Positions 1-9,003 of a stretch of 64,000 nucleotides of DNA are shown piece by piece (within the stretch, counting starts at the first letter, position 1; every line of letters starts with the position of its first letter). The stretch spans positions 3,552,001 to 3,616,000 of the forward strand of contig NC_016935.1 in the NCBI RefSeq assembly GCF_000250655.1, read 5' to 3'. This DNA comes from Paenibacillus mucilaginosus 3016. Its GTDB lineage: Bacteria; Bacillota; Bacilli; Paenibacillales; NBRC-103111. Made by a program: the position numbers and the translations under genes. The notes below the pieces were generated by a model that saw only the letters and a program-made list of their open reading frames with translations, ran no database searches and was not told the origin of the DNA.

Positions 1-1550
1 ACCCAAGGCAGACCGGCTACCGAACCGGGTTCCGTGCTGCCCTTCCAGTGCTGGTCATAGGTCATCGTGATTACATAGTCGACTATGCCAGCGAGCTTCT
101 CATGGTCGAACGCCGTCTTGGCATTCCACTTGGCGCTGCCGCGCGGCAGGTCGACCGAGATCGTCAGCTTCTGCTCATGCGCCTTGGCGGTCAGCTCCTC
201 CATGAACTTCGTGAAGGCTGCGCGGTCGCTGCCGGAGACGCTCTCGAAGTCAATGTTGAGCCCGTCTACACCCAGCTTCACCGCACGGGAGACCAGCGCG
301 TCGATGAACTTCGCGCGGGCTTCAGCCGACGCGAGGAAGCCGGTCGTGAGCTTGCTGTCGAACTGGTTCGCCACCAGCGGATGCACCGAGTAGCCCTGCT
401 CTTTGAGCCAGGCTACGGTCGCCGCGTTGGACGTGTCCGCTAATCCGCCGGACGTATCCTGCAGCTGAAAGTACGTTGGGGAGACGACGTCGAGTCCCTG
501 CGTCCCGGAGACATGGCTGCGGATCGTAGTGTCGCTCGAGCTGCCGTTCCAGCCCCAGAACTGCAGGTCTTTGAGGTTGTCCCAAATGACCGAACCGTCG
601 TCATACAGTCGGATGGAAGCGCTGCTGTAACGCGAAGCGTAGGCGAGAGCTCCGCCGATCGTTTGGAAGTCTGCTATCCATTGGTTGTTCTGGTAGACCT
701 GATAGTAAGGATAATTATTCCAGATGGTCCGTGCAGTGGAGGAGCCCTCCGGGCGTTCGGTGATGCGGGTATGATCATAGGCCTGGGCATAAGCGATCGC
801 CTGCTCCAGGCCGAGGAAGGAGCCGATCTCCTTATCGAATTGATATACCTTGTACGGCTTCACATTGGAGTGCACGACCTTGCCGCTGTCCGTCCGGCGT
901 ACTTCCGAGTTGCTCCAGTAGAGGGAGGCGTTTACGGCGTCTTCCAGGGAGGCAAAGGTCCAGGCTTCGCTGGTATAGCTTCCCTGGTAAAGCTGATACA
1001 GCTTAGGGCCCTGCCGGAGCTCCGCTTTGCGGCCGGCGGGGATGTTGTCCCATACCCAGCCGTGGGTCGACAGGTCAATGATGTGCGCATTGCCCCAGCG
1101 CCGCGCTTCGGCGACTGCCGCCTCCAGCGTCGGGAACGCCCATGCATCCAGCGTGATTTCGCCCTGGTACAGGCGATACTTTGGGTAGTTGTTCCAAACC
1201 CATCCGCCGGATTCCAGATCACGTACACTGGCGTGGCCCCACTTTGAGGCTTCGGCGACGGCCGCTTCCAGGGAAGCGAACTTCCACTGGGGCAGGGAGG
1301 CGCCGTTCTGGTAGACCCGGTATTTCGGATAATTGTGCCACAGCCACTTGCGCGAGCCGATTTCTTCCACGCGGCTGTCGGCGAACCAACGGGCATAAGC
1401 TTCGGCTTCGGCGTAAGAGGCGGTTTCCATCAGAACCTGCTGGTCTTGATAAACACGGTATTTGGTCGTCTTGTCGGCTGCATGAACGGAGCCGGCGGAC
1501 GAGAAGAGCATGGCGAAGAGGGACATGGAGATCAGGGTCTTGCGCTTCAA
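1..1550 (-). CDS. GH18-family glycosidase with six N-terminal repeats, C-terminus cut by window edge
   Basis: Read on the minus strand from a TTG at 1550 (AAGAGG about 10 nt upstream), this frame stays open to base 1, giving about 516 visible residues. A signal peptide ending near AGSVHAA is followed by six degenerate 45-60 residue repeats (about residues 28-335), each starting with a K-Y-x-V/L-Y-Q stretch and usually ending in W-x-W-x-N-Y-P. The catalytic domain follows; VDGLNIDFE (residues 428-436, Glu436 as predicted acid) matches the GH18 signature. GH18 enzymes cleave beta-1,4 GlcNAc polymers such as chitin or peptidoglycan; secretion is inferred. Substrate unknown: the repeats are neither LysM nor SH3 as far as I can tell. 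An ATG at 1526 is an alternative start. The 3' end lies outside the window. Confidence 0.85.
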   Translation of the reverse strand, partial: MKRKTLISMSLFAMLFSSAGSVHAADKTTKYRVYQDQQVLMETASYAEAEAYARWFADSRVEEIGSRKWLWHNYPKYRVYQNGASLPQWKFASLEAAVAEASKWGHASVRDLESGGWVWNNYPKYRLYQGEITLDAWAFPTLEAAVAEARRWGNAHIIDLSTHGWVWDNIPAGRKAELRQGPKLYQLYQGSYTSEAWTFASLEDAVNASLYWSNSEVRRTDSGKVVHSNVKPYKVYQFDKEIGSFLGLEQAIAYAQAYDHTRITERPEGSSTARTIWNNYPYYQVYQNNQWIADFQTIGGALAYASRYSSASIRLYDDGSVIWDNLKDLQFWGWNGSSSDTTIRSHVSGTQGLDVVSPTYFQLQDTSGGLADTSNAATVAWLKEQGYSVHPLVANQFDSKLTTGFLASAEARAKFIDALVSRAVKLGVDGLNIDFESVSGSDRAAFTKFMEELTAKAHEQKLTISVDLPRGSAKWNAKTAFDHEKLAGIVDYVITMTYDQHWKGSTEPGSVAGLPW

Positions 1551-1644
1551 GTGGAAATCGCCTCTTTCTCTAGTAAGTCTACTCTATTAAACGCAGAGAG
1601 AGGCGTGGAAGTTGCACGGTAAATCCTAGAGACGCACCCATGAC

Positions 1645-1681
1645 AAAAAAGCCCGTTCCAAGTGAGCTTGGAACGGGCTTT
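1645..1681 (-). terminator. Intrinsic terminator for the DUF2653 gene
   Basis: Perfect 12-bp stem (GCCCGTTCCAAG / CTTGGAACGGGC, 1651-1678) with a 4-nt loop, followed on the minus strand by six T. It sits just after the stop of the minus-strand gene ending at 1703. Confidence 0.85.
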
Positions 1682-1702
1682 GCAGGGAGAGCTTTCTGCC
1701 GG

Positions 1703-1981
1703 TCAGCGTGAAATGTCGGCTACGATCTCGTCCTCGAGCCGCAGGTGGATCTGGTCGCGGAAGACGCGGACCCCCTGGTGCTGAAAGAGATACCGCTCGA
1801 TGGCTTCCAGCATGTTGGCCGCAATCAGAATCTGGCTGCGGCCTTCCGCCGTGACCTCGGCAGAGAAGCCTAGGTCATCGTCGTATTCCAGCGACACTTC
1901 CACCTGCTTCGGCTGGATGCCTTTGCGCTCTGCCGTATGCAGACAGATCGCGTTAATGATATCCTGTTCGTTCAGTCTCAT
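1703..1981 (-). CDS. DUF2653 family protein, YxcD-like
   Basis: 92 residues beginning MRLNEQDIINAICLHTAER and ending in an acidic strand (RLEDEIVADISR). Length and pattern match the small cytosolic YxcD/DUF2653 family of Bacilli, whose function is unknown. No membrane segment or catalytic motif is visible. It lies 24 bases downstream of the small membrane protein at 2006-2443, so the two are probably co-transcribed, ending at the hairpin 1645-1681. Family assignment rests on sequence recall, not on a search. Confidence 0.75.
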   Translation of the reverse strand: MRLNEQDIINAICLHTAERKGIQPKQVEVSLEYDDDLGFSAEVTAEGRSQILIAANMLEAIERYLFQHQGVRVFRDQIHLRLEDEIVADISR

Positions 1982-2005
1982 GCTCGTCAGTCCCCGCCCC
2001 CCGGA

Positions 2006-2443
2006 TTAGTAGCGCCGCGGCTCTTCCTTGAACTTCTTGCGGTCGCGGAAGTAAACGAAGACGCGTGCCGCGATGGCAATCAGGGCGACGATCGCGATCA
2101 CGTTGACGAGCAGGCCGAGAATGTTGCCGAGAATGCCGAGGCCGCCGAACAATCCGCCGAAGAGCAGGCCGGCGAGACCGCCGATCATGAGGCCTTTCAT
2201 CAGGCCGCCGCCGCTGAAGAATCCGCGCTTCTGAGGCGTGGCTGCGGCACCGGCTGCTGGGGACTTGGAAGCGGCCGGGTCGGCTTTATTCACGCCGGCG
2301 TTCGGCGTTGTTGTCGTAGCTCCGTTGCTTGGGGCGTAGCTCTTCTTCGGGGACTTGTACTTCGCCGCATCCGCCGTTCCGGCTGCCGAGAAAGAAAAGG
2401 CGATGGTGCATGCCATCAGAATCATTGATAATTTTTTCCACAT
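2006..2443 (-). CDS. Small secreted or membrane protein with glycine-rich hydrophobic core
   Basis: 145 residues: signal peptide (about 1-26, ending ADA), a Ser/Ala/Pro-rich linker, a Gly-rich hydrophobic stretch (about 75-105, several GGLF/GGLAG runs), a second hydrophobic helix (about 108-128) and a basic tail (FRDRKKFKEEPRRY). This resembles the N-terminal half of Tim44-like lipid-binding proteins of Bacilli, but the Tim44 globular domain is absent, so function is not assigned. It is the first gene of a probable operon with the DUF2653 gene. Confidence 0.7.
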   Translation of the reverse strand: MWKKLSMILMACTIAFSFSAAGTADAAKYKSPKKSYAPSNGATTTTPNAGVNKADPAASKSPAAGAAATPQKRGFFSGGGLMKGLMIGGLAGLLFGGLFGGLGILGNILGLLVNVIAIVALIAIAARVFVYFRDRKKFKEEPRRY

Positions 2444-2543
2444 GATGTGTTTCCTCCATCTAGGACGTTTTTTTGTCTACGTTATGTTCTACGTATTAAT
2501 GTAGGCACCGGTTTCAAAAGTTAACCCGATTTTTTCATAAAGT

Positions 2544-2571
2544 TTCGAAATCGGCATGAACTTGCTACAAT
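2544..2571 (+). promoter_or_regulatory. Possible SigA promoter of the ypuF operon
   Basis: TTCGAA at 2544-2549, 16-nt spacer, then extended minus-10 TGCTACAAT (TACAAT 2566-2571), 57 nt upstream of the ATG at 2628. Confidence 0.45.
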
Positions 2572-2627
2572 GAAGAGAGAAGCAGGTAGGGATCCCGATA
2601 TCATTATGGCTTGGAAAGAGGACGGAT

Positions 2628-3224
2628 ATGATGACAGACAACTCTAACGGAACGGCGGACAGCCCGGGGCTTTCCGGAAACGGCGGCCGCCGCTATCCGG
2701 ATGCCTATGTGCGCTACCTCGTTCATTTTCATGCGGAGCGCGACTATTTCGAGTGCCATGAGGTGCTCGAGGAATATTGGAAGGAGCATCCCGGGGAAGC
2801 GGACGGCGAGGCGTATGTCGGGCTGATCCAGCTGGCCGTGTCGCTGTACCACCAGCGGCGCGGCAACCTCGCGGGCGCGGTCAAAATGCTCTCCGGTGCC
2901 ATCCGCCGGCTCGGGAGCGGAGCGGCCGCGGAGCTTGGCATCGCAGAAGTGGAACTGCAGCGGCTGATGGGCGCCAGGCTCGTCGAGCTTGGAGATCCGG
3001 CCGCATTCGTGTACGCGGATCTCGACATTCCGTTGGCCGACCAAGCTCTGCTGCGGGCCTGTGAGGAAACGAGCGGCGCCTCCTGGGAGCGTTGGGGACA
3101 GCCGAGCGACCTGTCGGACCGCTACCTGATCCACAAGCACACGCTTCGTGACCGAAGCGGCGTCGTCGAGGAGCGGGAGCGGCAGCGGAAGCAGCGCCAG
3201 GAGAAGCGGGGGGAAGGCGCATGA
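2628..3224 (+). CDS. DUF309 family protein, YpuF-like
   Basis: 198 residues; the first half carries the DUF309 pattern: YVRYLVHFHAERDYFECHE, then EEYWKEHPG, then a helix with LIQLAVSLYHQRRGN. DUF309 is a small all-helical family of unknown biochemical role. The C-terminal third is charged (Arg/Glu/Gln rich) and probably disordered. AAAGAGG about 6 nt before the ATG at 2628 decides the start. The stop overlaps the response-regulator start by 4 nt (ATGA), so the three genes are translationally coupled; DUF309 beside a two-component system has no known explanation here. Confidence 0.8.
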   Translation: MMTDNSNGTADSPGLSGNGGRRYPDAYVRYLVHFHAERDYFECHEVLEEYWKEHPGEADGEAYVGLIQLAVSLYHQRRGNLAGAVKMLSGAIRRLGSGAAAELGIAEVELQRLMGARLVELGDPAAFVYADLDIPLADQALLRACEETSGASWERWGQPSDLSDRYLIHKHTLRDRSGVVEERERQRKQRQEKRGEGA

Positions 3225-3955
3225 GCGGGGAAGTCAGCGGGCACCCGCCCGTCATCCTCGTGGTGGAAGACGAGCGGCATATTGCGGAGGTGATCCGCCT
3301 GTACCTGGAGCATGCGGGGTACGAGCCGATCCTGCGTGAACGCGGAGACGGCATCGCCGAGGCGGTGCCGACGGTTGCCCCGGACCTTATCCTGCTGGAC
3401 GTCATGCTGCCCGGACTCTCGGGCTTCGAAATCTGTTCGCGCATCCGGGAGCTGCCGGAGCCTGCCGGCTCGACCCCCGTGATCTTCCTGACCGCGAAGG
3501 GCGAGTCGATCGACAAGCTGCGCGGCTTCCAGCTCGGCGTGGACGATTACATCGTAAAGCCCTTCGACCCGAACGAGCTCGTGGCGCGGATCAAGGCGGT
3601 GCTCCGCCGGGCCCAGGCTCCCCGGCAGGCCCCCATCCCGGAAGCCGGGCAGAAGACGCTGCGCGTCGACAACCTGACCGTCGATCTCGAGCAGTACAAG
3701 GTGACGGTGGACGGCAGCCGCGTGGAGCTGACGGCCAAGGAGATGGAGCTGCTGTATTTTCTCGCTTCAAGCCCCGGCAGGGTGTATACGCGGGAGGACC
3801 TGCTCGGCTTCGTCTGGAGCTTTGACTTCAACGGGGGAACCCGTACGGTCGACGCCCATGTCAAGAATCTGCGCAAGAAGCTCGGTTCGGGCTACCGGTG
3901 GAGCATCCAGACGATGTGGGGCATCGGCTACTCCTTCGAGGTGCGGGAAGCATGA
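3221..3955 (+). CDS. Two-component response regulator, OmpR/PhoB family
   Basis: 244 residues. Receiver domain about 11-128 with acidic pair E16/D17, phospho-acceptor D60 (LILLDVMLPG), T91 and K113 (VKPFDP). C-terminal winged-helix effector domain about 148-240 (ELTAKEMELLYFLAS, YTREDLL, TRTVDAHVKNLRKKL). It should bind DNA when phosphorylated by the histidine kinase encoded next, whose ATG overlaps its stop by 4 nt. Close to B. subtilis regulators of the PhoP/ResD type, but the signal and targets cannot be read from the sequence. Confidence 0.95.
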   Translation: MSGEVSGHPPVILVVEDERHIAEVIRLYLEHAGYEPILRERGDGIAEAVPTVAPDLILLDVMLPGLSGFEICSRIRELPEPAGSTPVIFLTAKGESIDKLRGFQLGVDDYIVKPFDPNELVARIKAVLRRAQAPRQAPIPEAGQKTLRVDNLTVDLEQYKVTVDGSRVELTAKEMELLYFLASSPGRVYTREDLLGFVWSFDFNGGTRTVDAHVKNLRKKLGSGYRWSIQTMWGIGYSFEVREA

Positions 3956-5677
3956 TCGGGCGCTTCCTCGGCCGTTGGATGCGGAGCCTGTACATCCAGA
4001 TCTTCCTGTCGTTCCTGGCCACCTGCATCCTGTTCTTCGGTGGTCTGGCGCTGTTCTGGAATTCCTACTTCACCGACTTCTTCTATAAGGACAAAAAGGA
4101 GCTGCTCCGTTCCCGGTCGGCCGAGGTGGTGAAGCTGCTGCCGTCGTATGAAGACGGCTCCGTCTCCAACCGGGAGATGCGCTTCGGCACCCGGATCATC
4201 GCCCGCGGCTTCAACGGCATGATCTGGCTGGTCGACGCCAAGGGAACCGTGCTCAGCGGCTCGTCCGAGCGGGAGGGCTCGACACTGCCCGAGGAGCTGA
4301 AGGGCCTCTTCGCTGACGGGCTGAACGGCGGCAGCGGGTTCTACGCCGCGACGCTGAAGGGCGAGCCTTTCCCGGTGGGCGGCGGCTCGGTCGTGCCGCC
4401 GTTCGGCCAGGGCGGAGGCGGCGGTGGAGGGAGCGGGGGCAGCCGGAGCGGTTCCCCGCCCGAGAACAATGCGGCTGCGGGTACGGGCACCGATCCGGGG
4501 CGCCAGGAGGCCGGCCGGAGCGGCGCTGCGCCTGCGGAGACAACGGCTGCAGCGCCCGGCGCGGCTCCGGGGAACCCGGTGCCGCTGCCGGACCGCCTGG
4601 GCCTGGTCGGCCCGGCGGACGAGAGCCTGCTCGTGTACTATACGCCGGCCGAGCTGCACGGCGAGCCCATCGTCATCCTGATGCTGATGCCGGCCCTCGA
4701 GGTGAGTGAAGCGCTCTCCGCCGTGCGGCTCAACATCCTCGTGCCGCTGCTCTTCTCGATGATCGCCGTCGGCGCGATCCTCTTCATTCTCTCCCGCAAG
4801 CTGGCCGGGCCGCTGCAGCGGATGAGCCGTGCGGCGCTGGAGGTGGCCGACGGCGACTTCACCACGCGGGTGCCCCGTCACCTCGCGGGATGAGGTCGGC
4901 GAGCTGGCCGGCTCCTTCAACTTCATGGTCGACCAGCTTCAGCAGTGGGAGGATACGCGCCAGGAGTTCCTGGCCCATGTGTCGCATGAGCTCCGCTCGC
5001 CGCTGACTTCCCTGCGCGGGCTGATCGTTGCGATGAATGACGGCATCATCCCGCCGGACAAGGTGTCGCATTACCTGCGCATCTGTGACGGGGAGGTGCA
5101 GCGGCTGCAGCGGCTCGTGAACGATCTGCTCGATCTGGCGCGGATCCAGAACGGTACGGATGTGTTCCGGCTTCGGCCGGTTAAGGTCTTGGAGCATGTC
5201 CGGCAGACACTGGAGCTGGTCCGCCCGGATGCGGAAGAGAAGGGGCTTGTGCTGGTCATGAGCGCGCCTTCGCGCTCCGCGGCGGAACTGCGGTGCGAGC
5301 TTGATCCGGACCGCTTCTCCCAGGTGCTGCTCAACCTGATCTATAACGCGATCCGTTTTACCCCTGAGGGCGGGACGATCACGGTAGAGCTTCAAGCCGA
5401 GGAGGGGGAGGCGGCCGTCTATGTCCGCGATACCGGCATCGGCATGTCGGAGGAGGAGCTGTCCCGGATCTGGGACCGCTTCTACAAGGCGGATGCCTCC
5501 CGGACCGGCGGGGAAGAGGGTACCGGACTCGGCCTCACGATCGTGAAGCATCTGGTCGGCGGCATGAACGGGCTGATTACGGCGGAGAGCGTGCCGGGAG
5601 TGGGAACGGCGTTCCGTGTGGCGTTCCCGCTGCATACGCCGGAACATCGCGGAACGGGCGGTGGAACTGAGGCCTGA
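3952..5677 (+). CDS. Membrane sensor histidine kinase, frameshifted in HAMP domain
   Basis: Full-length product about 574 residues if one base is removed. The 5' frame gives TM1 (about 14-36), an extracytoplasmic region, TM2 and the start of HAMP, then stops at 4893; the +1-shifted frame carries the rest of HAMP (RDEVGELAGSFNFM), the phospho-His motif HVSHELRSPLTSL, the N box (NLIYNAIRFTPEGG) and G boxes (DTGIGMSEEE, GTGLGLTIVKHL). The break is at the C-run 4873-4876: one C fewer restores a continuous HAMP domain. The extracytoplasmic part holds a Gly/Pro/Ala-rich low-complexity stretch at roughly residues 150-205. It phosphorylates the upstream regulator (inference from coupling). Confidence 0.88.
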
Positions 5678-5711
5678 GTAGGATTTATTTGTCCGAATTG
5701 AAAATTAGGAC

Positions 5712-5741
5712 TTGCCCGGGGGCGTGCAGGGAAGGTACAAT
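5712..5741 (+). promoter_or_regulatory. Possible SigA promoter of carbonic anhydrase gene
   Basis: TTGCCC (5712-5717), 18-nt spacer, TACAAT (5736-5741); the ATG follows 89 nt later. Confidence 0.5.
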
Positions 5742-5829
5742 CTCTCTAATCCTATCAGGGAACTGCCCATCCCGGGCTGGGTCTGGTAGTCCTTACATAG
5801 AGAACAACACATTCGGGAGGTAGAATTAT

Positions 5830-6423
5830 ATGTCCGGTCTGCTCGGAGACATTCTGGAGTTTAACCGCTCTTTTGTGGAACAAAAGAAATACGAACCTTA
5901 TCTCACATCCAAATTCCCTGAAAAGAAAATCGTCGTGCTGACCTGCATGGATACGCGGCTGGTCGAACTGCTTCCGGCTTGTATGAATATCAAGAACGGC
6001 GACGTCAAAATGATCAAGGCGGCGGGCGGCTTCGTGTCCACGCCGTTCGGCGGCATTATGCGAAGCATCATTGTGGCAATCTATGAGCTCGGTGCCGAGG
6101 AAGTATATGTCATCGGGCACTACGACTGCGGCATGAGCAGCGTCAACCCCGAGAAGATGAAAGACAAGTTCGTTGCGCGAGGCGTCAAGAGCGATACGCT
6201 GCAGACGCTGGAATACTCCGGCGTTGATATCAACCGCTGGCTCAAAGGCTTCAATGATGTGACGGACAGCGTGAAGGGCAGCGTCAGCCTCATCAACCAC
6301 CATCCGCTGGTGCCGGATATCCCGGTGCACGGCCTGGTCATCGACCCGGTCACGGGACGGCTCGATCTGGTCGTGGACGGATACGCCAAGAAGACGGAAG
6401 ACAGCGCCTCAGCAGGGGAATAA
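5830..6423 (+). CDS. Beta-class carbonic anhydrase, YtiB-like
   Basis: 197 residues. The zinc-site residues are visible: C39 and the D41/R43 dyad in LTCMDTRL, then H97 and C100 in GHYDCGM, the Cys-His-Cys pattern of beta carbonic anhydrases. It interconverts CO2 and bicarbonate in the cytosol. Length and N-terminus (LLGDILEFNRSFVEQKKYE) match B. subtilis YtiB. Good ribosome site (GGGAGG, 9 nt before ATG). Probably a single-gene unit: a long hairpin at 6572-6630 separates it from the convergent HesB-like gene. Confidence 0.93.
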   Translation: MSGLLGDILEFNRSFVEQKKYEPYLTSKFPEKKIVVLTCMDTRLVELLPACMNIKNGDVKMIKAAGGFVSTPFGGIMRSIIVAIYELGAEEVYVIGHYDCGMSSVNPEKMKDKFVARGVKSDTLQTLEYSGVDINRWLKGFNDVTDSVKGSVSLINHHPLVPDIPVHGLVIDPVTGRLDLVVDGYAKKTEDSASAGE

Positions 6424-6732
6424 CCCGTTTGCGCTTTGTCGCCCGAGGCAGGCGGGCTAACACGGATTTTCCGTGCTGCGTGAGAAGAAGCACCGCCTTA
6501 CTACCTGCCAACACGGATTTTCCGCCCGGCCGTCCCGCCTCATGCCAAGATGCGGGTCGGGTCACAACTGCGGACAACAAAAAGACGCCTTCAGGCCGCG
6601 CTGCGGTCCGAAGGCGTCTTTTTGTTGTCCCCTGAGCGCCGCCCAAGGGAACGATCAACAGATTTCATTATGTTGCAGGCTCACGCACTTGTCCCCGTCA
6701 GAGAACGTGCGGGCCAGCCGCGCTGCAGCCCG
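6424..6732. other. Convergent intergenic region with short direct repeat and long hairpin
   Basis: The 309 bases between the carbonic anhydrase and the HesB-like gene hold no credible gene. The 15-mer AACACGGATTTTCCG occurs twice (6459-6473 and 6510-6524, 51 bp apart); the first copy is itself part of a small palindrome (CACGGA/TCCGTG). The terminator hairpin at 6572-6630 follows. Confidence 0.7.
6572..6630. terminator. Bidirectional terminator with 21-bp perfect stem
   Basis: The inverted arms 6572-6592 and 6610-6630 are perfectly complementary over 21 bp; each contains the AAAAAGACGCC / GGCGTCTTTTT core, so there is a T-tract on either strand. The inner sequence (AGGCCGCGCTGCGGTCC) also folds. 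It serves the convergent genes on both sides. Confidence 0.88.
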
Positions 6733-7080
6733 TTATTCCGCCTGCCGTCCCACCGGCTGCTTCCGCTTGTCGACGAGCTGCATTCTCGCATTGTAGATCT
6801 GGCCGCTGCTCTTCAGGGAGAAGATGTGGCCGATCTCCTGATAGTCGACCTTCATCGCATCCTCGAAGAACACCTCATGCTTCTGCTCCATCAGCACGTC
6901 GAACGGCTCGCCCTGCTTGACGAGATCGAACGGTCCGGCCTCATCCACGATCCACAGCGTAGGCACGCCGCTGACCGAGCACCCGCATCCTTCCGAATCG
7001 TAAGCAAGCTTGATATATCCCTGGCTGCCGCGCACCTTCGCGATGGCGGACTGCGCCGCTTCCGTAAATTGAATGCTCAT
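6733..7080 (-). CDS. HesB/IscA-like iron-sulfur biosynthesis family protein, YqkB-like
   Basis: 115 residues. MSIQFTEAAQSAI and the YDSEGCGCSVSGVP segment match the HesB/YadR/YfhF fold; compared with true A-type Fe-S carriers it has a single CGC pair and lacks the later C-x-C, as in B. subtilis YqkB and YneR, whose exact role is not settled. Cytosolic. Minus strand, with GGAGGGATTCCC directly upstream of the ATG at 7080. It diverges from the carboxypeptidase gene at 7217. Confidence 0.8.
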   Translation of the reverse strand: MSIQFTEAAQSAIAKVRGSQGYIKLAYDSEGCGCSVSGVPTLWIVDEAGPFDLVKQGEPFDVLMEQKHEVFFEDAMKVDYQEIGHIFSLKSSGQIYNARMQLVDKRKQPVGRQAE

Positions 7081-7216
7081 GGGAATCCCTCCTCTATCTC
7101 TATTACACTCTTGATTTCCGTGTTACACCATCCATTTTACCTCATTCCGCGAGAATTTGCTTCCCCCTTCCCATGGGAGTATCATCAGGGTATACCGATG
7201 AGAGGAGAGTGACTGC

Positions 7217-8737
7217 ATGACAACCTTGAGCCGGCCGATTACGTGGGAACAGTTCAAGAAGTACCTGAAGAAGATGAAGAGCTATGAGGAAGCGATCGGC
7301 CTCATCTATTGGGATATGCGGACCGGAGCGCCCAAGAAGGGCATCGAGAACCGGTCGGAAGTGGTGGGCGAGCTGTCGGGCGAGCTGTTCAAAATGTCCG
7401 TTTCGGACGAGATGGGGGCCTATATCGAGCACTTCACCTCGCCGGAGGGCAGCAAGGACCTCGGCGATACGGACCGTCGGATCGTCCGGGAGTGCCAGAG
7501 GGAGTATGACCGCAGCCGGAAGATCCCGCCGGACAAATACCAGGCGTATGTGGTGCTGACCTCACAGGCGGAAGCGGCCTGGGAAGACGCCAAACACAGC
7601 TCCGACTGGGACTCGTTCCGGCCTTACCTGGAGAAGATCGTCCAGACCAACCTGGAGTTCGTGGAGCTGTGGGGCTATGAGGGCCACAAATACAATACAC
7701 TGCTCGACATGTACGAACCGGGCATGACGGTAGAGAAGCTCGACGAAGTGTTCGGCGCCCTGCGCGCCCAAGTCGTGCCGCTGCTCGCCGAAATTCAGAA
7801 GTCGGCCCACCAGCCGGACACCGGCTTCCTGAAGCAGACGTTCGAAAAGGAAAAACAAAAGCGGTTCAGCTTATACATACTGGAGCAGATGGGCTATGAC
7901 TTCGAAGCGGGCCGGCTGGACGAGACGGTGCATCCGTTCGCCACAGGCCTGAACCCCGGCGACGTCCGGATCACGACGCGCTATCTCACCGATGACGTGA
8001 ACAGCGCGCTGTTCGGTACGATTCACGAAGGCGGCCATGCGCTCTACGAACAGAATATCTCGGAGGAGCTGCTCGGCACCCCGCTGTGCACCGGCACGTC
8101 GATGGGCATCCATGAGTCCCAGTCGCGCTTCTGGGAGAACGTCATCGGCCGCAGCCGGCCGTTCTGGAGCCGCTACTTCGGCGAGGTCCAGAAGACCTAC
8201 CCGGGGCAGTTCGACGACGTGACTGCCGAAGGGTTCTACCGCGCGACCAACGAAGTGAAACCGTCCTTGATCCGCATCGAGGCCGACGAGCTCACCTACA
8301 ACCTGCATATCATGATCCGCTACGAGATCGAGAAGGCGCTGTTCAGCGGCGAAGCGAAGGTGGCGGACCTGCCGGAGCTGTGGAACGCCAAGTACCGTGA
8401 ATACCTCGGCATCGAGCCTTCGAATAACGGCGAAGGGGTGCTGCAGGATGTGCACTGGTCCGGCGGGGCGTTCGGCTACTTCCCGTCTTATGCGCTCGGT
8501 AACATGTATGCCGCACAGTTCACGCGCGCACTGCAGAAGGACCTCGGCGACATCGACGCGCTGGTGAGCGAGGGCAATCTGCTGCCGATCAAGGCGTGGC
8601 TTACGGATAAAATCTACAAGTACGGCAAAAGCCGGACACCGAACGAGCTGGTACTCGAGGTAACCGGCGAGGAGCTCAATCCGCAGTATCTGGTCGACTA
8701 CCTCCGCACGAAGTATTCGGACATTTACAAGCTGTAA
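7217..8737 (+). CDS. Carboxypeptidase Taq, M32 metallopeptidase
   Basis: 506 residues, the usual M32 length. Zinc-binding HEGGH (in FGTIHEGGHALYEQN), the family motifs GIHESQSRFWEN, IRIEADELTYNLH and GYFPSYALGN are all present in the expected order. M32 enzymes are cytosolic metallocarboxypeptidases that trim C-terminal residues from peptides. Start ATG 7217 follows GAGAGGAGAG. A strong terminator at 8777-8807 ends the single-gene unit. Confidence 0.96.
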   Translation: MTTLSRPITWEQFKKYLKKMKSYEEAIGLIYWDMRTGAPKKGIENRSEVVGELSGELFKMSVSDEMGAYIEHFTSPEGSKDLGDTDRRIVRECQREYDRSRKIPPDKYQAYVVLTSQAEAAWEDAKHSSDWDSFRPYLEKIVQTNLEFVELWGYEGHKYNTLLDMYEPGMTVEKLDEVFGALRAQVVPLLAEIQKSAHQPDTGFLKQTFEKEKQKRFSLYILEQMGYDFEAGRLDETVHPFATGLNPGDVRITTRYLTDDVNSALFGTIHEGGHALYEQNISEELLGTPLCTGTSMGIHESQSRFWENVIGRSRPFWSRYFGEVQKTYPGQFDDVTAEGFYRATNEVKPSLIRIEADELTYNLHIMIRYEIEKALFSGEAKVADLPELWNAKYREYLGIEPSNNGEGVLQDVHWSGGAFGYFPSYALGNMYAAQFTRALQKDLGDIDALVSEGNLLPIKAWLTDKIYKYGKSRTPNELVLEVTGEELNPQYLVDYLRTKYSDIYKL

Positions 8738-8776
8738 GGCGCTGCATGACCGCACCAGCCCGTATTTGGCTTATCG

Positions 8777-8807
8777 GCCCGCTTCCCTGAAGGGAAGCGG
8801 GCTTTTT
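8777..8807 (+). terminator. Intrinsic terminator after carboxypeptidase gene
   Basis: 12-bp stem GCCCGCTTCCCT / AGGGAAGCGGGC with a 2-nt loop, then TTTTT. Confidence 0.9.
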
Positions 8808-9003
8808 GACTTATCCAAGACTCGCTTTAGCTCGGTTCTGTCAGCAGCTCAGTTTACTAAACGCGCATCGTCCTTAACGGATGGCGCAGCCGGTTATCTT
8901 GGTCCTAGGGCCGTTCTTCCGCTCCGCGCTCCGGAAGCTCCTTCATACAAATGGGCGTAATGGGATACCCTACCTTGTAGAACCCAGGGAGAGGAGGAGG
9001 CGT

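Noticed and set aside
4873..4876. Programmed ribosomal frameshifting in the histidine kinase
   Set aside because: There is no slippery heptamer or downstream stimulatory structure that I can see, and similar breaks occur in unrelated genes in the window.
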